Shown here: positions 47,301 through 59,707 of the stretch, piece by piece
Numbering within the stretch: the stretch's first letter is position 1
Layout of the letters: each line of letters begins with the position of its first letter
Assembly (NCBI GenBank): GCA_031216445.1
Contig: CM062218.1
Coordinates: 2,108,501 to 2,172,500 of the forward strand
DNA: 64,000 bases
Source of the DNA: Lateolabrax maculatus
Taxonomy: Eukaryota; Chordata; Actinopteri; Acropomatiformes; Lateolabracidae
Direction: 5' to 3'
Notes under the pieces: model-generated
The model's input: the letters and a program-made list of their open reading frames with translations, nothing else
The model's database searches: none
What the model was told of the DNA's origin: nothing
Translations under genes and position numbers: made by a program

Positions 47301-50171
47301 TTGATCCGTTTAAGTGGAACCGATCTGCATGTTTTTCCCCGGAGGAGAAACTGGCTCATCCTCTCCTGCTGTGAGCTTCACATCCTCAGTCTTTAGACGC
47401 TGATCTGAAAGTGCACCGCTGCTGCCGTGGATTGGGAACAAGCCCACGTTAACTTCTTTTACAGTGTTTAAGTGATTTTTCATATTCATGTGAAGGTTTT
47501 ACAGTTAATCTGTTAACATGGTGTGTGAGTGGACCACAGGAAGAATAGCCTGTTTTGATTAAGATAATTGGGATCCTAAAAAGGGAAATTCAATTTCATA
47601 AAATCTAATTATGGCAAAATATTCCCTATTTACACATGCAGCAGACACAGAGCAACATTATTATCCTGCAATATTCACGCAGCAGTATCAGGCTCTTTGG
47701 CTGCTAAATGCTCCACTTTCTGCAGCTACTCTGGAACTTTGCTGTTTGGTGCTCAGCAGGTATCGTACTGTGGGTTAATCAAAGCTTGTTTATTGCTGGA
47801 AACAGCTGCCTGGGTTTAAGTGGGGGGTTGGTGAGAGCTGGAGAGACTCAGTCACACTGTACAGCCCATGTGCAGCTGGAGAACCAGAACTACGAGCTCA
47901 AAGAGCTGGGGACTTGATAGTGGTGATAGTTCTTCTGTTTTTATTCTTCCATATCACACATTGTGTTTTAGTTCAATTTTAATATGAAATACATACTGGC
48001 TTTAATGCAGGCTCGGTTCAGGGGACCAGAGTTCCCAGAGTTCAAGGTGACGACTTCAGATATCTTGTTTTATTTGACCAACTGTCCAAAACCCAAATAT
48101 ATTACATTTCTAATCATATGAAACAGCAAATTCTCACATGTGAGAATCTGTAACCAGAGGATGGTTGACTTTTGTACTCGATAACCAAGAATCGATTGTC
48201 AAAATTGTTGGCAATTCATTTTTAATTTTAGGTAGATTCTTTGGCGGCTCAAATGCTCAAATCATACTTTCCATGTCTGCATAACCACGAGGGTCTACAT
48301 CTGATATCCCAGAATGTATGACTGCTCAGACTGTACAGTATGTGCTGGGATAGGGTTCAGCCCCCCCCCAGTGACCCTGCAAAGACTAAGCTGAGCTACG
48401 ATGAATAAATCTGTGATCTCCTGATGGTTTGAAACGTCATTTTCTAAGAGATCGATTCATGAATCCAACGCGTGTTAAATGTAAAACTTGCAGCACCGTA
48501 AACACGTGTTGAACATCTGCTCTGCAAACTGAAAAGAAAACAACTGTGTGTGTGTGTGGGGTTTAAAGTTATGCCGTTGAGCATATTAGCTGAATGCTAA
48601 ACGCCATTTATCTCGGGCTGAGCCATCGACTTAATCAGCTCCTGAGCTAAAATAATCCTGGTCTCTTTCTTTTGGGGGGGGGGGGGGGGGGGCTGTGTAT
48701 CAGTATGGAGATCGTCATGGAAACATCTCGGACAGAGCTGCTGCATGGGCTTTGGTACCTCGGCCAAGTGGGTCACTCTGCTGTGTTTAGTGGGCCGTTT
48801 ATTGGCGTCGACTGTCGCTGACGTGAGTCTTTTACTGCTCTGTTCTGTTTACTATCTGATGTCAGGTGCAGTTTGTCCGGTTTTAAGAGGTGAAATCCAC
48901 TGTTTGGTCCTCAGGTTGTTTTTTGTCGATATATTACACTGATATTCAACACGTTGCTGGAGTTACTGTGGGGTGGGTTCAACGAAAGTGGGACTGGTCT
49001 TTGGGAAAACGCACTACGGCCCTGCTGTAACAATTTTTCATATTCGTTCAAAGTTTTGAAACATGTTGTTGTTGGTGATCATGTATGAAGCTACCTACTG
49101 ACACTTCATATCTCACCAATTAACACCTTATATCGTGTTTGTTAAATCTTTATGTGCTGGACTATTTCTTGGCTGCGAGGTGTAACTGTCTCGGCTGGTT
49201 GCCTGGCAACCGCTCCCGGCCGATAATTACTTGGTAAGCGGTTGCCCCCTCTTGCCAGTCTTTATGCTAAGCTACTATTTATCGCAGTGACGAGTCTTCT
49301 CATCTGACTCTCGGCAAGGAAGCGAATAAGCATATTTCCCAAAAGGTCAAACTATTCCTTTAAGGTGCAATTATGTTGTGTCATTAGTTTTAAACACGCC
49401 CTCAGTTGCATACATAGCACTAAATGTTAAATGACACATGAAATAAATTTAATTTATTCTATCAAGTCAAATGGCAAAACAAGGCAACAGTTTCCCTCCA
49501 GCTACAGAACTTGCCGCCACCCTTTACTCCACCATTAGGGTGTTGTGGTGGTACCTATTGAGAGAAAGTAGATGCTATTCCTACAGTTAAAAAGCCTCAC
49601 AGAAGACTGGAGTGATGCAAATATTCATTTCCTCAGGCTTTTTTATTGACTCCAACACCACAGGAAAAAACACAGTCACGCTCAAGTTAGAGGAATCAGA
49701 TTTGTGTTTTTATCTCACAAGATCTGTGATAAAGAAGAAACAAACAGGGATTTCTCGGTTTAAACCCTGTGCAGCCGTTCACTGAGCCAAACAAACAGAG
49801 CAGAGGATTCCTCAAGGACCGGCAGGCTGCTGCTGCTGCCGCCTCCGGTTGTTGCCACGGTGACAATTTATGTCCTCAGTGACTGATTGATGCAGCGGCC
49901 CTGCCCTCGCCTCGCTGTGTGTCCGAGAGAGGGAGGGAGGGAGGGAGAGGGGATGAAATGAGATGTGGGTGTGTGTGTATATATATATACAGTGTGATAG
50001 CGAGGAAATGATGAATGAGTAATAAAGAGCAGGAAGATGAAATGAGGAAGATGAAAAGATTGTGTGTGAGTGAAAGAAGTAGGAAAATAGAACAAAATAT
50101 ATATATATATATATATGGGTGTTGAATGTGAAAGAGGGAAACAAAGAAAGCAAATGTGTGACACATGAGAA

Positions 50172-50203
<32 letters not shown>

Positions 50204-52006
50204 TTGGGTGAGGATGGATGCGTGCACGTGTGACTCCCCTCCTCCGTCTGGAGCCCCTCTGCAGCTGCGGCAGCACCGTCACCACGGCAACGGTAGCCAG
50301 GCGATGACGCTGGGCATCTCGCCTCCCGAAACCGAACAAGGCTGAACACACCCAGCTCAGCTCAGCTGGGCTGTGGGAGAGGAAGGCTCGGTCGATGGTG
50401 GCGACGACGATGACGCGGACAAAAGGCGACGCCCACAAAGTCGACTCATGGTCCATTTGTAACAAATCCACAGTCCTCGTTCTGTGCGATTATGCATTTT
50501 TAAATTTAGAGTGTGTACTACAGTATTTCTTTCAGACAGTGTTGCACTGACGTATGCCATGTAGAGTAAGAACTGTATTAAAATAGACTCGAAGAAATCC
50601 AGCCTGTCCATTAACACAAACATCTGTACAACATAATGTCTCAAACGTCTGTAACATCTGAGACATTATACTGTAAAGACTTGAGACTTGACCTGGACTT
50701 GTCCCCTAAAGACTTGACACTATGTATTCAGGTGTGAGAATTGCCAAAACACTTCAAGAGCGGTGTAGACAAGGTGTAAGTGTCTAAACCTTGAAAAACA
50801 GCCCCAGAACAAATGTAAACAAAGGGACGTCCACGTACTTTTAGTGATATAGGGTACTGCCTTTGTAACACTTAAGTAAGTACTCTTTATTTATTTTTGT
50901 GGCACTTTTCAGTACCACAATTACAAAGATATTTACAAAGTACACATAAAAATGAAATACCATAAAGCAGGAAAAAACCATAATGTACAGTATAATGCTG
51001 TGGCAGAGAGAAGTTGATGCTGTATTATATTGTGAAGTAATCTGTCCTTCCCATGTATATCTTATACCATAAAGAGTCTACGAGGTGTGTTTTACTTCGA
51101 GGAGTCTTGTAGTAATTTTCAAATATGGGTGACGAGTATTTCCTTTAAATTGGTGACACAGTTCTGAGTCTAGAGTACAGAATCCAGTGAGTGAAGAGGC
51201 CTCAGATGTTCCTCTGCAGTAAGAGAGCCCCACCCGCCCGAAAAACATCAGGGGACTCCTGCTGGCATCAGAAGTGTCCCCCAGTCCCTTCTGTCTTTGT
51301 GCGTTTGGCTGCGGTGGCTCAGAGTTTCCCTTCCAGCAGTACCGCACTACAGCGTTTGGCCTCTCCGTCGGTGTATCTGTGTCGTGTTAAACCCAGTCAG
51401 TGGACCTGAACTGTATTTGCATGCCTTGGGGGGGTGCTTGCTTGGCTTCCTGTAGATGGGCTGGGGTGGGTGGGGCGTATGGATCGGCGATATCGATCTG
51501 TCTCCTTGTTGTCTGTTGGCTCACTGCTGCATCTGATGCTCAGGGTTTATGTGTTTTGGTGTGAGCCAGAGGATGTGTGCCTGGGCAAACTTTTTATGAG
51601 GACAAATGTGTTTGTCTGTAGTTGAGTATGCAAATATTTAATGTAAATTACAATGAAAAAAAACACACTGTGTGCCCTATACTGACCTTTATTAAATGTT
51701 TTTTTACCAGACATGATTGACTCACATTGTAAACACTTTTTGTTCACTGCAGCATTTGTAAAATTTTATAGACCTTCCATAAAAAAGAGATATTATAAGA
51801 TTATTACTCATTTGTACATGTTTACAGCGCTGTGTGTGTGATTCAAGTCGTGGCTGTAAAGGAAAATAATGTTTTGATGTTTTTTCTCTTTGTCTTGTTC
51901 TTCAGGGTAGTTACCCCGTCTGGGACGACTTCATCAGCAAGGCCAGCAAGCTTCAATCACAGCTCAGGTAATACACACACACACACACACACTCTCACAC
52001 ACACTC

Positions 52007-52040
<34 letters not shown>

Positions 52041-52900
52041 ACAGTGGCCTAGAGAGCTCTACACACTTTAACTTCAGAAATCACATGCACACAGACAAAA
52101 CACAAGCAAAAAAGAAACACATTTTCCAACAACGACACTATAAAGAAATGTGTCGCAAACACAGAAAACACACGGACATGCTGTGGGACATGCAATCACT
52201 ATGTTAGTAGAAAGCTAATTCTAGCAGTATAGACAATATCTCCAGTAGTATTGAACACAATCCCCACGTCATAATTAACATTAACATTAATAGCTTTTTT
52301 TTTTTTTTACATATTTATTGCCACATTTGTCAAATTGCTAAATATGTTTCATTAACTTGTGTTTTCTTAAACTGCTGTGTGTTCATCTCTCAGCCACTAA
52401 AGTTAACACACAGTTATTATTCATCCCATGTGTGTAAGCTCATGTACTGTACACTCATAGACCTGACTGTCACACAAAGCATAGCGACCTGATACATTTC
52501 AAGAAAATGGAGATTAAAATAAGGGCCAGTTGCAAAAAATCGGTCAAAAAATCTGTGATATTGCTATAATCTTTATCTGTCAAACGTCATTTGGAAGCCA
52601 ACAAATTGTGTCTCGCCCAGTCAAAAGTCTGCCACCTGTCAGTTTCTGAATAAATCCAGCTACCCTGACATTTTCACTTGTCAGAGCAGGAACATGACAT
52701 TAACAAAACATTTCATTTGAGGGTTCAAAACAATTCTTTAGAAAGCTGCAGGTGATGTAGGTGATGTATTTCTGCAGAATACGTTAAAACGCTTTCATTT
52801 CCATCACTGGCGTTAGACGCCGCCGCCGCCGCTGATGTTGCTGCTTGTCGGCTGTTCCAAGAGAAACGAAACGTTAAAACAGGGAAATGTGTGCTCAGGT

Positions 52901-52940
<40 letters not shown>

Positions 52941-53060
52941 GAGAGTCTGTATAACCTGAGCTCATGAAAATCCAATCAGTCTGCTTCATTAAGCGTTTAA
53001 ATGTCAGGCTCACCTCTCCTGTTCTGTCGCCTCGTCCCCGACACACACACCTACACACAC

Positions 53061-53095
<35 letters not shown>

Positions 53096-54119
53096 CACGC
53101 ACACACACACACAACAATGAAGGTCACGTACACGCACAAACACGTAGAGAAACAAGCACATATAAACTGCAAACATCCACTTAAACATTAATTCACTATG
53201 GACAATACCTCCACACCTGCTCATAAACACACATACAGTAAACATACACTCACCCCTTCAAGCCATTAACCACCCACCAACATCCACACACATACACACA
53301 CACACACATACACACATACACACACACACAAACGTGCACAACTCAATTAACCTTCTGTGGCTGGCAGAGATTAATGATGCCACCATAAAGTCATTATCAG
53401 TGAGACGGATCAGCAGAAGCCTCCAGAGATTCTGCACCGGGCCAGAGGTTACCAGAGGTCAAAGCTGATTACAAACACTCTGACTGCATCCTTCCTCCTC
53501 TTCCTCACCACATCGTGGCATTTTAGCCACCTAAAATCCAAAAATTAACAGACCATGCCTTTTGCTTTTTCATGTTTAATCTGACTTCTACAAATTGCAT
53601 CTACCTTCCACTGCTACCGGTCGTCTGCCATGACACATTTTCCGATTGATCTCCTACATTTCAGACAGTTCTTGATTTCAGTTCAGTGTGTGACATGAAA
53701 AAATCAACTTGCAGAGACTTGAAACTTGCTTGCAAAATATATTACATTCAGGATTCAGAAGCACATATCAAGATTGAGATAAACTTCAGAAATTAATTAA
53801 TGTGGTCAATGAGATATTCAAATAGGACGTGCTGACAAGAGACATTTAGTAGAACAGATAAAAATGAGAATAGATATGCAAATTAAATGAGATGGGGAAT
53901 AGCTGCAGTTAAATGTGTAATCTTTTACTCTCTCTGAATGTGACACAGTCCCACATCCAAAAATATAACATAGAAACTGATTTTAAAATACTAGTTTGTA
54001 TGATATCTCCTCCTTATCCAAACCTTCCTCTGTTGTGTCTCCCAGGACGACGGTTGTCGCGGTAGCAGCCTTCCTGGATGCCTTTCAGAAGGTGGCCGAC
54101 CTTGCAACCAACAGCCGAG
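43376..54119 (+). CDS. mtss1: MTSS1 (metastasis suppressor 1 / MIM), first three coding exons, 3' partial
   Basis: Exons 43376-43447, 51906-51967 and 54046-54119 join in phase. They encode METVMERECSALGGLFQTVI, then GDMKGSYPVWDDFISKASKL, then QSQLRTTVVAVAAFLDAFQK and VADLATNSRG. This is the start of the IMD/I-BAR domain of MTSS1, which binds PI(4,5)P2 membranes, induces outward protrusions and links to actin through a C-terminal WH2 motif. The wording is closer to MTSS1 than to its paralogue MTSS2. ATG at 43376 aligns with the family start. The final G of the third exon needs a fourth exon, which I could not find before 64000, so the third intron exceeds 9.8 kb. The neighbour set differs from human, where MTSS1 is on chromosome 8. 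Confidence 0.93.
44137..44232. repeat. inverted GT / CA microsatellite pair
   Basis: A (GT)n run at 44137-44185, a 9-base spacer (44186-44194), then (CA)n at 44195-44232. The two arms are complementary on one strand. Confidence 0.95.
44335..44365. repeat. TG microsatellite
   Basis: About 15 TG copies, 100 bases after the inverted pair. Confidence 0.95.
44470..44945. repeat. long polypyrimidine tract
   Basis: Nearly all C and T on the plus strand for about 475 bases, with few purines. It gives long open frames on both strands, which I treat as compositional artefacts. Confidence 0.85.
46731..46916 (-). repeat. teleost interspersed repeat, ATTAATC-ended family
   Basis: GAAATTGATTAATCAATTAG, CCAACTTCTCAAACATGAAG and ATTTTGTAGACTGAACGATT follow the family also seen at 5000-5225. 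The body is diverged. Strand is nominal. Confidence 0.6.
49150..49370. repeat. teleost interspersed repeat, GCTAAGCTA / CTATTCCTTTAA type
   Basis: Contains GGTTGCCTGGCAACCGCTCC, TTTATGCTAAGCTACTATTT, CTTCTCATCTGACTCTCGGC and CAAACTATTCCTTTAA, a familiar order in percomorph dispersed repeats. A fragment of this type appears at 33914-33934. Confidence 0.65.
50096..50203. repeat. AT and TG microsatellites
   Basis: (AT)n at 50096-50116 and (TG)n at 50178-50203, with a shorter TG/TA tract at 49968-49990. Confidence 0.9.
50880..50965. repeat. LINE-tail-like relic
   Basis: CTCTTTATTTATTTTTGTGG CACTTTTCAGTACCA and a nearby TTTACAAAGTACA resemble the fish retrotransposon end TTTATATAGCACTTTTCA. Diverged and short. 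Confidence 0.4.
51968..52043. repeat. CA microsatellite at the mtss1 exon 2 donor
   Basis: Interrupted (CA)n beginning a few bases after the donor GTAATA. Confidence 0.95.
52902..53331. repeat. cluster of CA microsatellites
   Basis: CA runs at 52902-52937, 53039-53112 (with CACCTACA interruptions) and 53281-53331. Confidence 0.93.
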
Positions 54120-54831
54120 GTACGAGTCAACATGTCCGTCTGTGTTAGTGTGGATGTTTCCTGCTCTTCAGTTATCGGAAGTGTTGTTTTCTTTGGGTTG
54201 TGAAGTCTGAAAGCTGTTGTTTGTGGGTTTTTTTGGCGAATGATGGCAGAGAGCGAGATGCCAGCTGGCGACGGCGGTCGTCGTCCTCTGGGTCTGTAGT
54301 TTCTAGCTGCACTTATTTCTGTGCTGACGAGTGCCAGCAAATAAAAAATGTCCAGTTGTTGTATTCAAACAATACTGACGAATTCGCAGTACACCTCCAA
54401 CACCTGTGCTCATGTGGCAGCCGCATGCAGAAGGAAATAAATGCATTATTTTCCCCTCAAACTCAAAAGATTGATAATCTTTTGCAATTGTCTTAATTCA
54501 GAACTTGTGATATTTACTGATTTACTGAAGGCCACGCCCACAGGAAGTGATGCAGGTGTAAGAACAAGCTGACATGTTTGAGAGGCCTTTCTGAGGCGTT
54601 TAGTTTGGATGTTGAGCCGAACACTCAGATCAGTACCGATCGACTCTAGTGTTCTGTGTTGTTATTGTTGTGAGGCAGTTTGCACGTTTTTTCTATTGAT
54701 TTGTACTTTTCCATTATTGACAAATAATCAGAGGTGGCTGTCTCCCTGATCGCAGGACTGGAACATCAATAGAGGTCGCTTCCTGGATTGATTAAATGGA
54801 ACAGGAAGCCTTGATGGGCAGCTCGGTTTGG

Positions 54832-54880
<49 letters not shown>

Positions 54881-54983
54881 GCTGTTTCTGTGTGTTTCGT
54901 CTTGTCATTACAGTACAGTGTTCAGTTTTTATCTCACTGGTAGTCTTTGTCTGTAATTCCAGTTTTTTGTGGACTTTGACATT

Positions 54984-55023
<40 letters not shown>

Positions 55024-55153
55024 ACAGTGGGATGTAGGCCAGCTCTCTGCCTGTCGAGGCGACTCGCTGTCACAATGACAACAGTAGCCGAGGAAACAAT
55101 CAGTCAACGCCGCGATGATTCTAGGGCTCTGGGTCATAGCTGCTCTGTAATTG

Positions 55154-55187
<34 letters not shown>
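54832..55187. repeat. cluster of TG microsatellites in mtss1 intron 3
   Basis: TG runs at 54832-54879, 54986-55021 and 55157-55187. Confidence 0.95.
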
Positions 55188-55188
<1 letters not shown>

Positions 55189-57466
55189 TGCACTAGCTGT
55201 TACACCTGGAGCAGTGTGTACAATTACAGGTTTCTTTTTGCAACTGTTGGGACAATTACAGGTTTGTGGATCCACACCCTGACTTCCTCCTGCACTCAGC
55301 TCCTCCAATCCCGTCCCTTAGAAATGACTGCATCGTGCTGTAAAGTAGCACTAATATAAACTGTATGAAGAAGAACGTGATGTTTCCCCAACGTCAGCCA
55401 AGAGTTTGAGAAAGTTTAATGATGCTGGAGTCATTATGAGCTGATCTTATACTGCAATATTGGATAGATTTTTTGGAAAACAAATGAAATACGTCATCAG
55501 TGAATATTTTAATGATCTGTGAACCACAAACACAAACTTGTTACTTATTGCATCTGATTTAAAAACAATATCCTTATTAAAAGAATCCAAAATGAAAAAA
55601 ACACAAAAAATGATGTATAGCTTGATATAAATTTGTCATCCCATTTATACTGTAGCTCCTTTTAATATCACTGGACTGAAAATGTTGCAGTTGTTTTATC
55701 GTATGCAGACATATGCAACTTTGTTTGAGTAAAAATCTTTTCACTTTAAAGGTTAAAATTAAAATCCGTTACAGGATTTCTGAGGCAAAATCAATAATTT
55801 CCCTTAAGAGTTTTAAAGCATCACATATTTTAAAAAAGCACATAGTATAAACAATTATTTTTGATAAGGGACATTAAAGCCAGAAACAGATATCAAACGG
55901 ACGTCTGAATAAACTTTGTGTGACGGAAGTAACTGAAGAGGTCATTCCTACCAGTATACTCAATCTGCCACATTTCATTCCTATACATTGCATTTGTAGA
56001 GGGATGGAGAGACATAGGAGGGTGGAGGGATGGAGGAGAGGTGAAAAGTGAGAAACAGAGGGAAGTGGTGTTAGAAATGGGGTGAAAGTGTGTGAATTTC
56101 TAGGCCAAAGCTGATAAAACGTCAGATTAGAAGGAGCTGAAAGGAGAGGATGGTGAGCGAGGAATAGATGGCGAATGGAGAGGAGGAAGAGCAAGTAGAG
56201 GAGAAAGATAGAGGGCAGATGGCGATGGGGAGAGATGATGTAAAAGATGGATGGAGGGATGGAGGGAGCGGGGGGGAGGGAGGCTGTTGGCTGTCATGTC
56301 CAGCCGGCTGCTGCTGGTGCTCATGGCAACAAGATGGAAATCGCTGCAGGATTCAGTCAAAAGAACAGATATCTTATCTTTTATCTACATTTTTTTTATC
56401 TCAAAAACTCGAAGAACCAGGCTTTTATTTTCTAATTTCCCTGTTTCCTGATTAACACAAACGCAGAATTACCTTCATGTTTACCTGCTAACTTGTTAAT
56501 TCAGAATCATGTGCATAATGTGTCTCTTATTGACAAAAAAAGACTTTACACGCCGTTTTTTCCACCCATGAATAAAACACTACGCCTCTTGTAGGTTTTT
56601 CACATTAAAAGCTTACCAACAAATGGAAGGCTGGAAGACTTTTAATGTGAAAAATCTACATGGAGGGTAGAGTTTCATTTGCCGTTGTAGAAAGTTGCTC
56701 CTCTAATAGTTCTACTCCCACTTTATTTGCACTCTTGTCACTTAGTGACTGATTAATTGATTTTTCCATCAACAGAAAATGAATTGTAGGACTGATTTAA
56801 GATTATGGCTAAAATGAATAACCGCAGTTGTTCTGAGGATAAGAATATGTATCATGACTGTTTATCTGCCTTTGAATTCAAAATAGGTAATAAAGTCACA
56901 GAAAACCTCCTTCACTATCACACTGTACTTTAAATAAATAAAATAACCAATGAAAAGAGTTTGATTGCATCGGTGAAAACTTTTAGTTATGTTTTTTCTC
57001 ATAATTATGACATATGTTCCCATTATTATCAGAAGACTTTCTCATAATTATTCTCAAGTGGCAGGAATGGGCTCCCACAGAGGTTTCTCGTACCTGCTGA
57101 CCTTCAGTCACGTTCTCATACTGTCCAACAGACGACTACCACGTTCAGAAAAGCATAAAAATGAGATTTTGTTTCCAAAGTTACGGGTTCTGACCGCAGG
57201 GAGGTTCTTTACTGACGGTCGGATGCAAACAGCGTTAAGTGGAGGATCACTATCTCATCATGTCCAACACACACACAAACCACACAGACACTGCTGAGAT
57301 AACACACAGCGGGTGTCCGTCTCTCTACCTGTTATCGTGTGTGTGTTGGTCCGTGGTTACCATAGCAACCTGCTGCCGCGGAGGATTTCGTCCTTAAAGG
57401 GCCGGCGAGCGTCGCCGCTTTGGCAGGGGTCGCGTTAATATGTCAAGACCTGGTAACTGGGTGGGA

Positions 57467-57960
57467 CAGGAGGAAGAGGAGGAGGAGGAGGAGGAGGAAG
57501 GATAAATGAGATCAGAGAGATGAGGGTGAGGAGGTGGTGAGATAGAAAGTGAAAGGAAAGGGAGGACGGGTGTGAGAGAGGAGAAAAGAACAACAGATTT
57601 TGTCAGAAGAGAAGGGGAGGAGGAGAGCGCTGAAGACGGGAGAAAGAGGAGGCGAGATAATGAGAAGAGGGGAAAAGGAAAGGAGGCAGACGAGGGAGTA
57701 AACGAGAGGAAAAGAGGTGTAGAAGAGCAAAGGAGAGGAGGACAAAAATGGAAAAGAAAGGGAAGGAGAGAGGAGAAAATATGCAGGAGATAGGAGAGGA
57801 GAAAGGTAAAGGAGAGGAGGAAGAAGAGGGAACAAGGTGTGCGGCAAGAAAGAAAGATAAAGGAAGGACAGATGAGACAGAGATGGAATAAGGAGAGGAA
57901 GAGGAGAACGAAGACAAGAGACAGGAGGCAGGTTAGAGGCAACGTTACAAGAAAAAGGTG
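57467..57960. repeat. long polypurine tract
   Basis: Starts with (GGA)n at 57474-57500 and stays almost purely A and G for nearly 500 bases. A similar, weaker stretch lies at 55990-56280. Confidence 0.85.
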
Positions 57961-58124
57961 GAAGCATCATTATGAAAATTATTGTTTGGCGGTGCGTTCA
58001 GGGGCTGCTAGGAAGAATCGGACACTTGAGAGCTGACTTCTTGTTTAATGCAAGAAACATCATTTTCATGGAGTAAATGTACCCAGAACAGAATTCAGAG
58101 TCGACTCTGATTTGCTAGTTTGGG

Positions 58125-58372
58125 TCAATTTTTTATTTACTTTTTGGTCTCTAATTAGTCTGTCGGCACGAAATTTATCAGTAACAATCTTGATATTTAT
58201 AATCGTCATTTTTCTAGCACAAATAATTGCAAATTTTATTGGTTTCAGCTTCTCAAATGAGAGGATTTGCTGTTTTGCTTTGTCTTCTGTGGTAGTAAAG
58301 TAAATATCTTTGTCAGCTCGGGCTCGTAAATGATCCAAACGGATAATCAAATCAGCAGATTAATCGATAATG
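58125..58372. repeat. teleost interspersed repeat, ATTAATCGAT-ended family
   Basis: CTAATTAGTCTGTCGGC, CAGCTTCTCAAATGAGAGGA, TTTGCTGTTTTGCTTTGTC and the end CAGATTAATCGATAATGGGG, the same family as 5000-5225. A SINE begins right at its end. Confidence 0.7.
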
Positions 58373-58520
58373 GGGCGACTGTGTCTCAGGAGGTAGAGTA
58401 GGTCATCTATCAATTGCAGGGTTGGCAGTTTGATCCCCAGCTCCTCTCGTCCAGATGTCAGAGTGTCCTTGAGCAAGACACTAAACCGTAAACTGCTCCT
58501 GATGGGCAAGGTCAGGTAGA
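58370..58520 (+). repeat. tRNA-derived SINE
   Basis: GGGGCGACTGTGTCTCAGGA then GGTAGAGTAGG (A-box-like) and GCAGTTTGATCCCCAGCTCC (B-box-like) give a tRNA-like head. GTGTCCTTGAGCAAGACAC and CTGCTCCTGATGGGCAAGG give the body of a SINE common in percomorph fish. Not a working tRNA gene. Confidence 0.8.
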
Positions 58521-59282
58521 AAACGGACAAATAAATGCATTTCATTAACCATTTCATGAAAATCATCGATGGTCACAGCCCTAGTCTTGTGAAAATGTTT
58601 GTTTCTTGTTGTTTCACCTTCAAAAGTCCTGGAATTCTGTCAAACAACATCTGGAAAGCTTGTGGAGAATCCTTGAACCTGACATCCAGATGAGGGTTTT
58701 TTACACCTCGATCCATCTGCTCAGAGACGGTCTGTTTACTGCACTAAACTGAAGCGGACCCTTAATATTCCCAGTTCGGTCACGTGCTACCAGAGCCTCC
58801 GTATCCCATCGGCAGCCTAACTGCCGGCTGTAAAAGCTGTCGGAGCTTTTGAGCCACAAAAGGCTGTAAAGGCCAGATGTTGTTTTTTGGGTTAAAACAG
58901 TCCCAACATGTTGTGGTTAAGCTGTGAGCGCAGCGCTGCAGCATATGGAGCTGATACGAAGCTGCAGGATAAAAAGTCCCGCTGGTCCTCTTGTGTTGAC
59001 GTCCAGCACTCTCCAGCTCCCAGTAAACACAGATACCAGCATCATGCAGAGCTACAGCAAACTCTACGATAAACCAACCAAACTTCTTTACAAACTGTGA
59101 TTAAAAACTGCTATTTATTCATATGTGATAAGCATCTCATTCCAAAACAATGGTTGTTAATCTGCTGCTGTGACAGACTCTGTTCTCCTGGTTTCTGCAG
59201 GGATTTGATCATGTTGAAACAGGAAATGGACAAACATAAACTGTTAAAACAAAGTCGGAAGAACACTGTTATATATAATTTT

Positions 59283-59347
59283 ATGCTGTAGCATTAAGTT
59301 TTCCCTTCATCGGAACTAAGTGGCCTCGATCAAACCATGAAACCAAC
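59283..59347 (-). mobile_element. Tc1-like transposase fragment
   Basis: On the minus strand it encodes WFDRGHLVPMKGKLNATA, matching the conserved WFG-x-LVPVxGxLNA stretch of Tc1-like transposases of the type also seen at 2911-3400. Only about 65 bases remain. Confidence 0.75.
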
Positions 59348-59661
59348 CATATCAGCATTGTGTGATAATAGTGGATGTTTCTGGCTGCAGTGCTTTCTGG
59401 GACTTGTAGTTCACTTCTTTCCTGCTGTATAATTGCTTTCCAGCTTTTTAAATGAACTTTTCCCGATAGTTTCATGCCCTTACATCCTGTACGGGGCAAA
59501 AAAAATTAATCTCAAAGGCGTCTGACAAATAGCCTCATCCTCCGTGGGACAGGAAGTGATTGAAAATTTGGATTTAATTTTGATTATTGTAAACATGACG
59601 CTGTGTTGTTCACAAAGCAATGAGAAAAAAGACTGAATCCCTGTGGATGCTGCTGCAGTCA

Positions 59662-59665
<4 letters not shown>

Positions 59666-59707
<42 letters not shown>
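59666..59707. repeat. TG microsatellite
   Basis: About 20 TG copies. Confidence 0.95.

Larger units (their letters stand above)
43448..51905 (+). other. mtss1: mtss1 intron 1
   Basis: About 8.5 kb with microsatellites, a 475-base pyrimidine tract, a G run at 48674-48692, teleost repeats and several X-box-like sites. No additional coding exon is recognised. Confidence 0.7.

Noticed and set aside
57394..57942. Minus-strand open frame of 182 codons
   Set aside because: Complement of the polypurine tract; low-complexity Leu/Ser/Pro sequence with no gene-like features.
58370..58445. A tRNA gene
   Set aside because: A- and B-box-like parts are present but the cloverleaf is not, and the body continues as a known SINE type.
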